The notes under the pieces: model-generated
Seen by the model: the letters and a program-made list of their open reading frames with translations, nothing else
Told to the model about the DNA's origin: nothing
The model's database searches: none
DNA from: Antedon mediterranea
Lineage: Eukaryota; Echinodermata; Crinoidea; Comatulida; Antedonidae
Direction: 5' to 3'
DNA length: 64,000 bases
NCBI RefSeq assembly: GCF_964355755.1
Contig: NC_092679.1
Coordinates: forward strand, 7,874,001-7,938,000
In this document: positions 46,829-59,300 of the stretch, in pieces
Position numbering within the stretch: the stretch's first letter is position 1
Layout of the letters: every line of letters starts with the position of its first letter
Made by a program: the position numbers and the translations under genes

Positions 46829-49800
46829 ATGAAACATATATTAGAAATAAATGACCGTGAAGCATTGAGGTATGTTATTTCCAGAGAGCTGAAGAATTAT
46901 GGATTGAAAGTTCCTAAAGAAAAGAAATCGAGCAGCAATAATTGCGTGTGTAAAGTTCACACGCAAGAGGTAAGGCCAACCAATATTTGTCGCTCGACGC
47001 TGATAAAAATAAGTCGGATGTTGCTGGGCTAGAGCCTAGCCTAGCTAAGTTGATAAATTGTCTTGCGCTTGGGAGAGAGCCACCATCTAGCCTTATGCAA
47101 CATTTTATCAGTCTGATTATTATCACAAGGAATGTAATCCTTGTTTTGTCCCTTGCTTGAAGAACTAACATTAACAAAACTAACTTAACTGCTCAAGTTG
47201 AGTGGGACTGAACTGAGAGTGTTCATCGAGGCTAGGCTGTTATGCGCGATTTGAACGATTTGCGCAATTTGAAATTGCGCAAAAAAAATCCTTGCGCAAT
47301 TTGAATTGAAACATGTGTTTCAAATTGCGCAAGCAACGTATTAAATTGCGCAAGTAATCTGCAAATTGCGCAAGGTTTTTCGACAGATTGTGAAATCATG
47401 CACATCCATATTTTTATAGTAATTTCTAAGAATGATTCAAAATTAAAGATAAATATCGCATTTCCTTATTTTAGTAGTGCAAATATTGTTATAAGTTAGC
47501 ATACCGTCGAAGAACCGACGAAGGAAAACGAAGCGGTGGTGTTCCACCAGGCGGGCGCGGGCGGCCGGCTATACTACTCTAGCCTAGCTAGGGTCTGGAC
47601 TACTGATACTGACTAGGTTACATGGCCTAGCTTAAACTAATATTAAAAACTTAATTTTTACATTTATTTTGATTTATTTCAAGTTACAGTGATAATATTA
47701 TTTAATTGTAATAATAAATGTTATGTATTTATTATACACATGTTATCTTCGCATTTATTATGTTTTATTTTGAGTTATTTAGTTTCCAATAAATTATTAT
47801 AATACCGATTGTCTGGTAGAATTTTGTTGCGCAATTTGAAAATTTACAGGTTGTTTTCAAATTGCGCAAAGGTGTCATATTGCGCAAGAACTATCTTGCG
47901 CAATTTACAAATTGTGCAGCGCAATTTAAAATTGCGCAAAGATTTTCTTGCGCAATTTGAAATTGCGCAAGTTGATTGCGCAATTTCAAATTGCGCAAAA
48001 AAATCCTTGCGCAATTTTAAATTGCGCAAGAATTCTTTGCGCAATTTCAAATTGCGCAAGGATTTTTTTGCGCAATTTCAAATTGCGCAAATCGTTCAAA
48101 TCGCGCATAACATAGGCTACTCTTCTTGTAAATTAATTTAATTCTTATTTACAGGAGTTGTGCACATTTGGTTGCCCATTGGGCTGTCTTCCATCAATTT
48201 CAGTTGATGATGCATCTGCTCACACCGTCCCAAGGTAATGCACTTGTCAATTGTATGACCCACTATATGACCCCTGGGAGAGGTGCGTCATGGGTGCGTC
48301 ATTTACAAATAATTACTGACGCAGGTGTGCGTCAAAAAACCTAGATGGTACGTCACATCAATGAACAAGGTGTGTCAATGTCCGTCACTTTACCACCCAC
48401 CATATCATAAACAACATGGTCACAGTGCGTCAAAATGGGTGCGTCATGGTCACCTAAAGGTAAGTCACCTTTTTGACGCACGGGTGCGTCATGGTATTCA
48501 AAAGTATGACGCACATCGGAAAAATGACGCACCTCTCCCGGGGGTCGTATACTGGGTCATACAATTGACAAGTGCATAAGAACATGATGATATGTATTAA
48601 GTGAGATTATTGGTGTTATGGTTCAGTGATTTTGTTTGATTTTTTGATAATGGAATAGCCCATGGGGGATGGGAACCCTGCTGGACACCCAAGCCTAGAG
48701 AGCTGTATCCAAGGAGACATCTTTCTCTTTGGCCTGCGTGACTGGCAGGGAGAGGTGTGTTCTCCTTGCTAATAAAGCAAATAATAAATGCTAGAATTTG
48801 TAATTAAAACTGCTATAAACTGAGCCTGTTTTGCTTGCCTGTTTTGCTTGCCTGTTTATATTCCAATAAATGTTTGTTGTGAGATCAAATCAAGACGATT
48901 TACCTGGTACAGTATCATTATTGTTGCACGTGTCAACCGCAATCCCACACAAGTTAGGGAGGCCGGAGCCTTTTACATTGGAAAACATTTTAACGTTTAT
49001 ATTCTTGCGTGTTGGAGATTATTTTTAATGTTATCTTAAAATAATATGATAGTGTCATTGTATTATTTTTCTCTTTTAGATACTTAGTTGAATGTGTTGA
49101 GTTTCTTAAATTACATTTGAATTTAGAGGGTTTATTTCGTAAACCAGGATCAAGAGTAAGGCAAAAGGAACTAAAGGTAGGTTTTAAAAATGAGAAGAAA
49201 AAATTTAAAATATAAACCTGTCGTACTTAAAACTTGATGGCATGGTCATCTTGTCCGTGACTGTAAAGGCTCAATGTTTACTAGTGGAAGTACAGTTGGC
49301 CTAGGAGTGAGTGTAGTTATAAACTGAATTTAAAGAGATTGCACCTTTTCTACCTCTTGAATTCTTCAAATATCATAATTTCCACTTAACAGTTCAATTA
49401 TTTTCAGAATAATAATACATAAAAATGTGTTTACCATTAATCGCGGAGTTGAATCGTGGCAATAACAAGGTCAGAGTCAACTCTCGGTAACCCTAGTTTA
49501 AGACAATGTCATGAACACTGACCTGCATTATACTTTGTTTTTGTAGAAGCATATCAAATTAACCAATTGATTTAATTCAATATTTCTTTGTAGCAAATTA
49601 TCCTTAATACTGGGTCAGTTCCTCAAGATTCACATTGTGCTGATGTTGCAAGTCTTCTGAAGGAGTTCTTTAGAGAACTTCCAGATCCTCTCTTTACCCA
49701 CAAGCTCCAGGAAACCTTCCTGAAATGTGGCCAGCTGGAAGAGGAATGGAAGCAGAAGAATGCCATCCTTCTGTTGGTGACTATTCTACCAGAAAGTCAT

Positions 49801-52800
49801 TTCCATACTTTACTTTATCTTATGAGCTTCTTAAACGACGTAGCAGCACATTCTGAAAATAACAAGATGAATGTTAGAAATATTGCGTTAGTTCTTACTC
49901 CAAATTTAATCGGTCTTAATGAGAAGCAAGAGAAGAGCTCAACATTGTCGGAGAAGATCTTAAGAATCTTTATGTCTGTGATCGCCCTTCTCATTCAGCA
50001 AGCTAATCGGATTGGCTTTGTTTCTGAGACTCTTGCAGAGAAAATTAATAACTGTGCTAATAAATCGTGGAGCGCAGTTGATGGTGGGTTGACGTCTGAA
50101 GATGATTTGGATTGCAGTGCAGAGGCAATTCTTGATGCAGAGAAAGTAATAAAAAAGAAAAGGAGAAGAAGTGGCTCACTACAAGGTATTCATATTATTT
50201 CACTCTATTTATTATTTTATTCACAACATAGAATCAACTTTGCACATTTCTATTTGGTATTCTTAAACCGACGCCGAGAGAGGTGCAATTGCAATTGAAA
50301 AAAATAATTATGCACTTGTCAATTGTATGACCAACTATACGACCCCCGGGAGAGGTGCGTCATTTGTCCTATGTCTGTCGTACCTTATGAATACCATGAC
50401 GCACCCGTGCATAAAAAATGTGACTTGCCTTTAGGTCACCATGATACACCTATTTTTACGCATTGTGACCATGTTGTTTATGATATGGTGTGTGGTAAAG
50501 TGTGGGACACACCATTGTTCATTGATGTGACGTACCATCTAGGTTTTTTTACGCATCTCTGCATCAGTAATTATTTGTAAATGTAATTACTTTATAAATG
50601 ATGTTTATTTTCATTTTATAATTTGTTTCATGTTTTCATTTATTATATTTAGCACCATAAGAATTGTTGCTGGTACACTAAAACAGTATGTTCAGACCAA
50701 CAGTGTGAAGCATGTTAATCTATTGTGGAAAATACACCCATGTTTATATGGGGAGGGGTCCTCAATTTTCCCCCAGAATAAATGATGATACTAGGTCAAG
50801 ATATGATCCTTTTGCTTTGCAAATAAACGTTTTCACCTCAGAACCACATCCAGAGCAGAATGTATGCATAAAGCTGTTGGTCTGAATATCCTATTTGCAC
50901 TTGTTGTCACAATTCATATTGCAGAAGCTGTGAACAGTCTTGGAACACTTCTAGCATCTCCATTTGTCACTAGTAATCATTATAACATAGGTATGACATC
51001 ACACATTGTCACTAACCATTATCCATATACCCTGCATCACTAATGTTTAATCATATCAGGTATTAGATGATCAGTAGAATTTTTACTACTAGACTACAGA
51101 ATAAATGTATATTTCATAAGAACTTTATACTGTATGTGTTATGTATGGAACAGCCTTACAATTACACACACAAAAAAAAATACTATTTAAAAGTTAATAT
51201 CCAGTTTTGTGTAACAGTAAAATCATCTAATATTTTGGCATTATGGCTGGGCAGTTCCAGTATTAATTTCTTTCCATTATATTAAACTGAATTCATATTA
51301 ATTATAAACATGAATCTCTACTATTGTAGTTCTTACTCCTTCACGTAATCATCAAGGAGTTTATGAAACACCCAAGATAATGAGATCAAAGCGTAAGGCA
51401 AGTGAAGATAGTGGTGCATTTACTTCTGCTAAAAGGTGGGCTCTTGTTTCTTTTGAATTCTGAAATATTTTAGCTTTTAACAAATAATTTGATCTATGAA
51501 GAGTCTAGTATAAATGAGTTCTATTTTCAACAGGAAAGCTTTATTAAAGCAATTGCCAGCTGATCAGAGGTTTAGTAAGCATAGAGCTTGTGTTGACACG
51601 ATTCAAACCACACCAGGAGGATATGAAGGACCCCCTCTAGGTGAAGTTGGTAAGTAAACTGAACACTACAGCATATTATCCGTAATTGCACATGTTTAAA
51701 TATAGATCCAAACAAGTTGGCGCCCTCTATAATCACAATGATATTCCCTAAAAACAGACAGACATTTAATTAAAGAAAGTGTTTTTTTGGGCACCAAATT
51801 TATTTGGAAAATGTTCAATTGCATCTTAAGCACCTGCTAAGATACATCAATGATATTTTCCAGATATTGTCATTTTTCTTTTGATGCTTAGATGACATCT
51901 CTAGATTTGTGAGAGATTACTGTACCAGGCAGTGGTTGTCCATAAACTGCACAAAAAAAATGTGTAGGATTTGCCATACTTAAATAAAGACTAACTAGAT
52001 TTGAATTTAACTACATAGAAGGAATGATTATTAATTATAATTAATTCAATTGATTGTTTTAATTAAACAATATCTTCAACAACGTCTTTTATACAGTAAC
52101 CATATATGCATTTAAGCTTGTCTGTATATTTAGCATGAGTGAAAATAGCTTTCACTGTGTCACAATTGGCATTCTCCTTCATTTGCAAAATCCATAAAAT
52201 CTAACAAAACAATTCCTCTTCAGACTTATGAACTTTTTTTTTAATTTGAAAAGGTCAACATATTTAAACAATTAAATAAATGTTGTGTAAAATAAAAAAT
52301 AACAGTCAACTAAACCGTTTACAATGCCAATACCGTCAACTTAGCTTATTGAACGATTTTGATCAATGCTATGCTGTTTGTACAATTGTTGTGTAATGCA
52401 GTCTACTGTAGACTAACGCCCGTATTCTTAAACCGGACTTTAGTCGTAGTTCGAGCTAAAACTAAAAAAATGACGTCATTTTAATTCATAAACCAAACTT
52501 CAACTAAATCACCGACTAAATCAGGCCAACCTCGACTAAATCGAGACGGATTTTGATCGATTTTTTTAGTCCTGGAGGGGGCAGGCTAAATGGTCGACTA
52601 AATGGTTTTTAAACGATGTTTATAAAAAACGTAACAGTCATTGAGTTGTTATATTGGCCAGATATTGAAGAATGAAATATCTATATTTATATTACCGTAG
52701 CTTAATTAAATATACATTAGTATAAGTTATAATAATGAAAATCAACTTTATTTACAACTGTATACAAATTACATTATTTTCTTCGCGCAAGTCCGACTTG

Positions 52801-55360
52801 AGCTACGTCACGCCATAGCGACAATGGGAGATGCGGCAATTCACCACGCGATGGAATGTTTAGGGGGCCTAGCGCTTTCTTGTCAAGCTATGAAGTGCGT
52901 GGTTCGTCGCGATCATACTTTGTTGGGGGCCTAGAAAATATAAAAGTTACCGTACCGCCATGGTTCCTAAATATATTTTGAAGATTTTATTTGTTGTTAA
53001 TCAAATATACTTCACTGTTAAATTAATACTGATATTGTTCTAATAATTAACGATTAAAATTATTTTTCATGTATATAGTCCTGATGCGTAAAAAGTGTTG
53101 TAAGAAATGGAAAGTGATATCAATGCGCAAAATTTTGTCTGCTCCTCAAATACTCTCTTGTCATTGGCCAATGTATAGCCTTTGTTACCCAGACGTGTGC
53201 AACTCGACTAAAAGCTCGACTTCATTTAGTCGAACTGCAAACTTCGACTACTTCGTTTTTTAATCGAATTTGAAGTAATAGCTCGAACTACGACTTTTTC
53301 AAGTCGAACTTCGAACTACACCTAAAGTCCGGTTTAAGAATACGGGCGTAAGCCTAATAAATAGCATTTTCATGTTACGATGCGTTGCGCGATAGCCTTA
53401 CTCGTCACAGTGACAAGTTAAAATCTAGTATAGTCTTATTTTGCAATTGTTCAAATTTGTTTGGAATTGGAACACAGGGTACTGTATGTAAAACTGCAAT
53501 TTAAATATGAATTTATTTTTTATTTGACATATTCTTCTTTTTAGTTTCACAATTTTATGTAGTGCTAGAATAGTAGGCCAAATACTAACCCATTCTTTAG
53601 TTCAATAGGTTGTGTCGTCGCGATGTAATATACAGTTTTTGATTAGGATAGCATTTGTCAAGACAAGAGTGCTGTTATTTGTAACGCAGACTCATTATAA
53701 TCAACAGGTTTCCATTGTTTAACACACAGTCCTTCAGAGTATTTCCACAAGGCTTTTATGTCTCTTGTGGACTCTAGTTAGATATTATTTACGCCATCAT
53801 AATCACATCTTCAATTACATAGGCCCTGAGATATGAAAGCATCTCTTTGTTTTAAAGAGTGAACTACTTATTACAGTAAGTGTGCCTCTTACCTTTTAAA
53901 ATTTACCATAAATTTGTTCTTGGGTTTCTATTTCTGTGCTTAGTGTCAATATAAGGTCAACACTAAATGTTGGAGTCATTTTCATGTAAAATATTTAATA
54001 TGCACACACCACTACTACATTTGTTTGTCTTGTGTGGGATCGTCCCCCTTTTTATTTTATTTTATTTTTAAAACTTTTATTATAATACTCTGTTAAAAAT
54101 ATATACACCACTACTACTCGGGTAAATGTTAAAGGGAGATCCTCATAGTCTACTCAGAACAGTATTCTGGTCGTTGGAAAGTCAACCATCGTAACCACCA
54201 AACTAAATCCTATTAATTTCCAAGGTTTATGAATCATATTTGTAAACAATATATTGGTTGGTGAGATAGCCTTGGCAAAATATACTTTCACTTTATATAG
54301 AACAGATAATGATAATCTTGTCTCTTTTTGTCTGAATATAATATTTATTATTTGAATAAACTGTCTTAGGGCCTGTTTCTGCTGCAACTGCTCAAAATAC
54401 GTTATAAAATACGGTATTTTTTATACCGTATTTTTTAGTACCCCGTTTCTGCTAACAATACTTCTTGGGTGGTCGTGTTAAATTTCATCCTTTTTACCCA
54501 AATTTCCAATCATTTATTATTCCTTTATTAAAGTCGTAATAAAGGAAGTTTAAGTTCAAAGCCTAGCCCTAGTGATAGAGATGTTGTGAGAGCACAGAAA
54601 ACATCGTAATGGGGACAAGTAATTCGTTGCCTCCCCGAGTTATTGTCTTTTGCAATGTTGTACTGCTTTCGCAGGCTCTTCAGCTTTGAATTTCCTTGCT
54701 TTGGAGACAAGTCTTTTCCGTACTCCTGCTTTACTTTTTTAGAAATGTCTTTATAAATGTGGTTGTCCCTTTTATTACCTTTTAGTTTGCCGGACATTTT
54801 AGCTCACCCCCTCCTTCCCCACCCCTGCTTCCCCACACAGATTTAAATAGTAAATACTGTGACGTCTTTGCTCCACATTTTTGCCAAATATATCTATACA
54901 CGTGTGTAAAACAGCTGACAGCGACAGAAAATAAAAACACGATGTTGACCTCATGTCGCAGGTTAAAAAAAATACGGTATTTTTTATTGGCAGCAGAAAA
55001 GGGTACAAAAAATACGGTATAAATTTGTAAATGCCGTATTTTATCCACAAATTTTGTGGGAAAAATACGGTATACAAAATACAATATTTTTTTATGAGCG
55101 CAGTTTCTGCTGCCAAAAAAATACGGTATATATACGGTATTCAAAAAATACCGTATAAAATACGGTATTTTCTTGGCAGCAGAAACAGGGCCTTACAGTA
55201 TTTAATTTATCTTGCAATACAGTAGCAACATTCTCTGTTATCCTTATCAAGTCAATAATAATCATTTTACAAAATGTTACTATTTATTGCAGCATTTGAG
55301 TCAGTTCCTCTACAGAGAATGTTGAACTGTTTCACACGGTGTCCACATATACACTCATGA
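46829..55360 (+). CDS. ARHGAP11A: ARHGAP11A-like Rho GTPase-activating protein (8 exons)
   Basis: RhoGAP that switches off RhoA-type GTPases, in vertebrates during cytokinesis and neurogenesis. Exons: 46829-46969, 48155-48234, 49080-49176, 49594-50185, 50925-50990, 51330-51435, 51534-51649, 55293-55360; 421 aa. The N-terminus (YVISRELKNYGLKVP) matches the family's leading helix. The GAP domain spans about 75-235: EGLFRKPGSRVRQKELK with arginine finger R94, ADVASLLKEFFRELPDPL, NKMNVRNIALVLTPNL. A basic KKKRRRSGSLQ and KIMRSKRKAS region follows, like the family's nuclear signals. The last exon (FESVPLQRMLNCF... then TGA) is chosen because its phase fits and AATAAA follows at 55555; it is not conserved enough to be certain. 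Vertebrate ARHGAP11A is over twice as long. Confidence 0.85.
47239..48111. mobile_element. TIR element made of TTGCGCAA palindromes, RhoGAP intron 1
   Basis: The ends GTTATGCGCGATTTGAACG and CGTTCAAATCGCGCATAAC (47239 and 48111) are exact inverted copies, and the symmetry continues inwards for over 60 bp. About 21 TTGCGCAA octamers lie in two clusters (47259-47380 and 47827-48090). Between them is an AT-rich core plus a GC-rich patch near 47510-47570. No coding capacity. Confidence 0.85.
48239..48576. mobile_element. MITE family C, copy 1, inserted in a 5' splice site
   Basis: Inverted ends TGCACTTGTCAATTGTATGA and its complement, flanked by TAA on both sides (48236-48238 and 48577-48579). 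The 338 bp contain ten TGACGCA/TGCGTCA heptamers. The left TAA belongs to the donor GTAA of RhoGAP intron 2. Confidence 0.9.
50311..50583. mobile_element. MITE family C, copy 2, inverted and truncated
   Basis: Starts TGCACTTGTCAATTGTATGACC after TTA (50308-50310) and follows the reverse complement of copy 1 through CATGTTGTTTATGATATGG and GTGACGTACCATCTAGG to TAATTATTTGTAAATG. It then stops about 70 bp short of the far end. Most TGACGCA words have decayed. It lies in RhoGAP intron 4. Confidence 0.85.
52417..53348. mobile_element. Harbinger-like TIR element, RhoGAP intron 7
   Basis: Ends CGCCCGTATTCTTAAACCGG and its complement extend over 27 bp, flanked by TAA on both sides (52414-52416 and 53349-53351). 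Inside both ends are repeated TCGAACT/AGTTCGA words. The 932 bp contain no recognisable transposase. The TWA duplication points to PIF/Harbinger. Confidence 0.83.
54369..55192. mobile_element. Non-autonomous Harbinger-like element carrying a Myb/SANT-like ORF
   Basis: Ends GGGCCTGTTTCTGCTGC and GCAGCAGAAACAGGGCC are flanked by TTA on both sides (54366-54368 and 55193-55195). Inside each end lie several AAATACGGTATTTT palindromes and a second copy of the GTTTCTGCT word. The element holds one short ORF on the minus strand (next entry) and no DDE transposase. Confidence 0.85.
54528..54797 (-). CDS. Myb/SANT-like (MADF-type) DNA-binding protein of a transposon
   Basis: 89-residue frame. The first 60 residues have the pattern of the Myb/SANT-like domain found in the second protein of PIF/Harbinger transposons: NHIYKDISKKVKQEYG, LSPKQGNSKLKSLRKQYNIA, KDNNSGR. 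In autonomous elements this protein recruits the transposase to the ends and the nucleus. Here it is short and may be truncated after residue 75, where an oddly Leu-rich tail begins. Whether it is expressed is unknown. Confidence 0.55.
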   Translation of the reverse strand: MSGKLKGNKRDNHIYKDISKKVKQEYGKDLSPKQGNSKLKSLRKQYNIAKDNNSGRQRITCPHYDVFCALTTSLSLGLGFELKLPLLRL

Positions 55361-55768
55361 ATAGACTATACAATAGCTATGTTTGTTGAATGTCATCAAA
55401 GTTGTACAGGCATTTGAAAACATTTTCAGAATTAATAATGTTGTTTTCTATTTGGATGTTGTGTCATCTTAATAGAAACTTAAGTATCGTACTGTATGAC
55501 TTTATGAGTGAATCTTAAATATGTAAATCTACTTAAGAACATGGGATTAAAGTCAATAAAACTTAATAGCACATTTGCGCAGGTGTAGAGAGCTTGAGTA
55601 AATTCACCGTTAATCATGTGTTGAAGACTATATCTTTTAGAGTAAAAATGACTTTCTTCTTCAGGGGTCTTTATGCCACAGGAAGTCTATAATCTACTCT
55701 TTCGTTGAGTACCGTATGCTTCGCAGTCTGTCTAGCAAATGAGCTTACCATCTTTGAGTTCAAGACCC
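55361..55768 (+). other. Probable 3' UTR of the RhoGAP gene and flank
   Basis: AATAAA at 55555-55560 lies 195 bases after the proposed stop. Beyond it no gene is seen up to the next repeat. Confidence 0.45.
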
Positions 55769-56056
55769 TTAAAGATGTATTGTCCCTTGAAACACAAAAA
55801 CTGAAAAAACAAATATTCTAAATTTAAATTGGCCATATCAAAGTAATATTAAAGTTATTCACTTTAAGTCGAAAATTCGAGCCAAAAACAACAAGTTTAC
55901 GTAATTAACAGATAAATTAATTTGATAACATTTCGTCTGGAAAATCGTCACGAGTGAAAGTAAACAAAGATTTCAAACCATTAGTATGCATTATGCATGA
56001 TGCTAATTGGGATTTTTTTTAATTAGTCAAAGGAGGGACAATGCATCTTTTTTTAA
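55769..56056. mobile_element. MITE family D, copy 1 (TTAA-AGATGTATTGTCCCTT)
   Basis: TTAA on both sides, with inverted ends AGATGTATTGTCCCTT and GGGACAATGCATCT. The 288-bp interior is about 80-90% like the first half of the copy at 62513. TTAA target choice is typical of piggyBac-type transposition. Confidence 0.83.
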
Positions 56057-56196
56057 GTCCACTAAAATAAGATAAAGTAATTATAAATTTTCATTGACTG
56101 TTATTTAAAAGTATATTTTAAAGTGTTTGGAGTATAGGGTTTAATTACGGAATTCCCTATTGCAAACTAGCCAAGCCTTAGATTAAATGCATTTAT

Positions 56197-56349
56197 AATG
56201 CTCTGTCTACACTATCAAACTTTGTGATGTGCTCATATATGGACATAATGATGTCATAGCACTACCATATTTGGGCATATCCTTTTCATATTTGGGCATA
56301 TCACATTTTTTGTCACATAAAATTTGATAGACTGTGTAGACAGAGCTTT
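56197..56349. mobile_element. MITE family B, copy 3
   Basis: TGCTCTGTCTACACTATCAAACTT on the left and AATTTGATAGACTGTGTAGACAGAGC on the right. CATATTTGGGCATATC is duplicated internally and part of the left arm after CAAACTT is deleted. Confidence 0.8.
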
Positions 56350-59300
56350 AGAAACAATGACCTAGTTATCCCATAGGAGAGTAGCAAGAAGTTGTGGAAG
56401 GAAACAAAGTTGAATTGGTTAACTAAACTTATATCCCATGTGTCACTCACAGGTTTCATGTTAATATTCAACACAGTGAATGTTGCCTATGGTATAAAAG
56501 GAAAATGACTAGATTCAGAGTGTATTGATACACCAACTTTATTCACATCATCATCATACATAAATAGTACAATACAATATGTATGTGTGAAAAGGAGCCA
56601 AAAAATAGCTTTCGCTATAAAATACAAGATTACTACATTCTTAAATACTGCTCCAGGCTTGGCATTTGTGCAGGTCAAAATAGTAACAACAGGCTGTTTT
56701 TACATCTGCCAAATGGATATTTTCATTGACTTGAATTGAAAATGAATAAACCGTTATCTTTTGATACTTTAAATTCCAAAAAGTTTTTTTTTTTACTATA
56801 GTATAATCAGGGAAGAGGGTAATTCTTCCCCTATGATAAATAAATAATAAACTAATTAATTGGTATACCACAATATGATTACAATATTATTATTTAGGCC
56901 TTTTGATTAACCACTAAACAATTAATAAATCACTATAATTTATTGTTATCGAGATACTGTGTATAATAATAATAATCCAAAATTCATATATTGATTTGTT
57001 TTATTAATTTTTTTTCATTCTCATCATCCAAGTAGAAGTGATATATACATGGTTCAGATCCATGTCTACCTACATACAACATGTTATTTATTAAGGATAT
57101 TGTAACAAAGAGCTATAAACTTTCATTTACCATGAAGTTAGCTTGTAACTGACTTGCAAAGTGTTCACTTTGATCTTAAGCCGGCTGCCACACTTGGATG
57201 TGGATAGTTAACTTCTATAGGCATGAAGAATCTTCCCATGATGTCGGCAAGAAGCACAGAGATTGAGAATGAAACAAAACAATGCCTTATTCATACCATC
57301 AGTTATGCAAAACAGACACCCAATAAATCTTACTGGATTGTATTTAACCAAACTTATCAGAGTAGTTACTGTTAGTTTAATCTCAATTAATCATGAGGAA
57401 TATCTGTTCAATATGCTGATTTTATCATCACTTCATTGTTTTTATGGGTATATTATGTGGTTTATTAGGTTTGCAATCAAAGGTCATTCACCTCTACTCA
57501 TTAAAGTAATATTATTCATCTAATGTGAAAGAAATTTAACATAGGTTTCTTAACAAATGGTTACCAATTGAAATTGCTGTGTTTATGTAATTTCTAATAA
57601 ATGCCAGTCGTCACACATTAATTATATAATTTGTAACTTTATTAAAACCAGATTTTGTGAAAATTTCTGATACTTTGAAAGAAATGAGTTTCTTCTTGTC
57701 GGTAAAAAATGTTAATAAATGAATTTTAAAGTTGATTATTTGAATGGTAAAGCAATAAGGTGGTAAATTCACATTAATAGGTCAGGAAGCATGCTTACCT
57801 TTTGGATGGGGTCAATATTTTATGAGCACACCCGCTGTTAATTAAGGATAATTAGATCAAAAAAGTGAAAGTACATAATCTTAAACTACTTATTTATTGG
57901 CGTCTTCAATGTATCCTCTATTGAATCATTGTTCAACTCACAAAAACCACTATTATGTACAGTTATTTACTTTATTTATTTGGTCTACCAAATGAAGATG
58001 TTTATATTTATTAGCTGTTGATTGTATGTTAATTTTAGGTTTACATAATCAGGTCATTCATGTATGTTTTATTTATCATTATGCATTAGAATATACTGTA
58101 TTAATGTGTTTCTAGATGATGGTTGTCGTATGTTTTATCTATCAGTATCATTAAGGGCTAGCTAGATTGTGTTTGATTGCATCACCATTAATTACAGACC
58201 ACTCATACAGTCTCATCATGTCAGACAAGATAATTAATAATAAAACAATTCTATGATTCCTATCATAAATCCATACATTAAATTACACCACAGAATCTTT
58301 CCTCAACTGATCAAGGAGGTATCTAGACCTACACCACAGAATCTTGTCTTTGAAGGAAGTATAATTCTGGTCTAGACCTACACCTGCCTGATTTCTCTTT
58401 AACATATGTGGTCTTGTCTAAAGGAGTCATTGAATGTTGATGGTTAAATCATAAACCATGGTAGTAACAATCAAATTCAATAATGCATAGAGAATAGATC
58501 TCAGCTATTACAGTATTTTGTTTGAGTAAACTTGTATCAAAATTACATATAGTAGACATGTTAATCCAACACAATAAAGAGCATTCATTTACTATCCACC
58601 TCTTCCATCCAGTTAGGTTACTACTACTAATTATGTATTTTACTACTACTGTGTAAATGAGATGCTTCCCTTTCAATCCCAAGGTCCAGGGTTCAATCCC
58701 TAACATGGTTCCAGGGTTCAATCCTGACATAGTGTAGTGCCATGGTTTCTACTCCCTAAAGCCTCAACTTAAATGAGATTTTATAATATTAAAATTATAT
58801 ATAGTTTATAAGCATTTCTGTACATCCCATAATTGGTGACTTGCTGTTGGATGTGTATGATTCATGAAATAAAAATGTGTGAAAAACGCTTTGTATGCTT
58901 GATAAAATGTATCTTACTAGCCATACATTAGCAATACTGTAGGTTATTTCCTATGTTTTTTACATTCTGTCTTTAATCTGTGATGCCATACATTATCAAG
59001 GTTTCGTACAAACTATTCCTTCTTTAATCTCTTATACCCTTAGTGATCTTTAAGGGAGAGAGGCTTGTTTTGTTTCTTATTAATTAATTGTCAACTCTAC
59101 CTCAATTCTATGTTCCTGTAGGAATTTGTGATTCAGTTCCTCTCATTTTTTGCAGCATGAAAAATGGAGAGCTTTCGAAAAATAAGAAATATACTGAGAG
59201 AATGAAGCCCTATAATCAAATATGATACTACCTTACATACAAACTGTTCCAACAAGTTATACAGACTAGTCTTTAGTAGAAAAGTTCTTTGTAAGTTAGT

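Noticed and set aside
57166-57285. Minus-strand frame reading FSISVLLADIMGRFF...VAAGLRSK then a stop
   Set aside because: It looks slightly protein-like, but there is no credible splice acceptor, no ATG and no neighbouring exon, and it is only about 40 codons.
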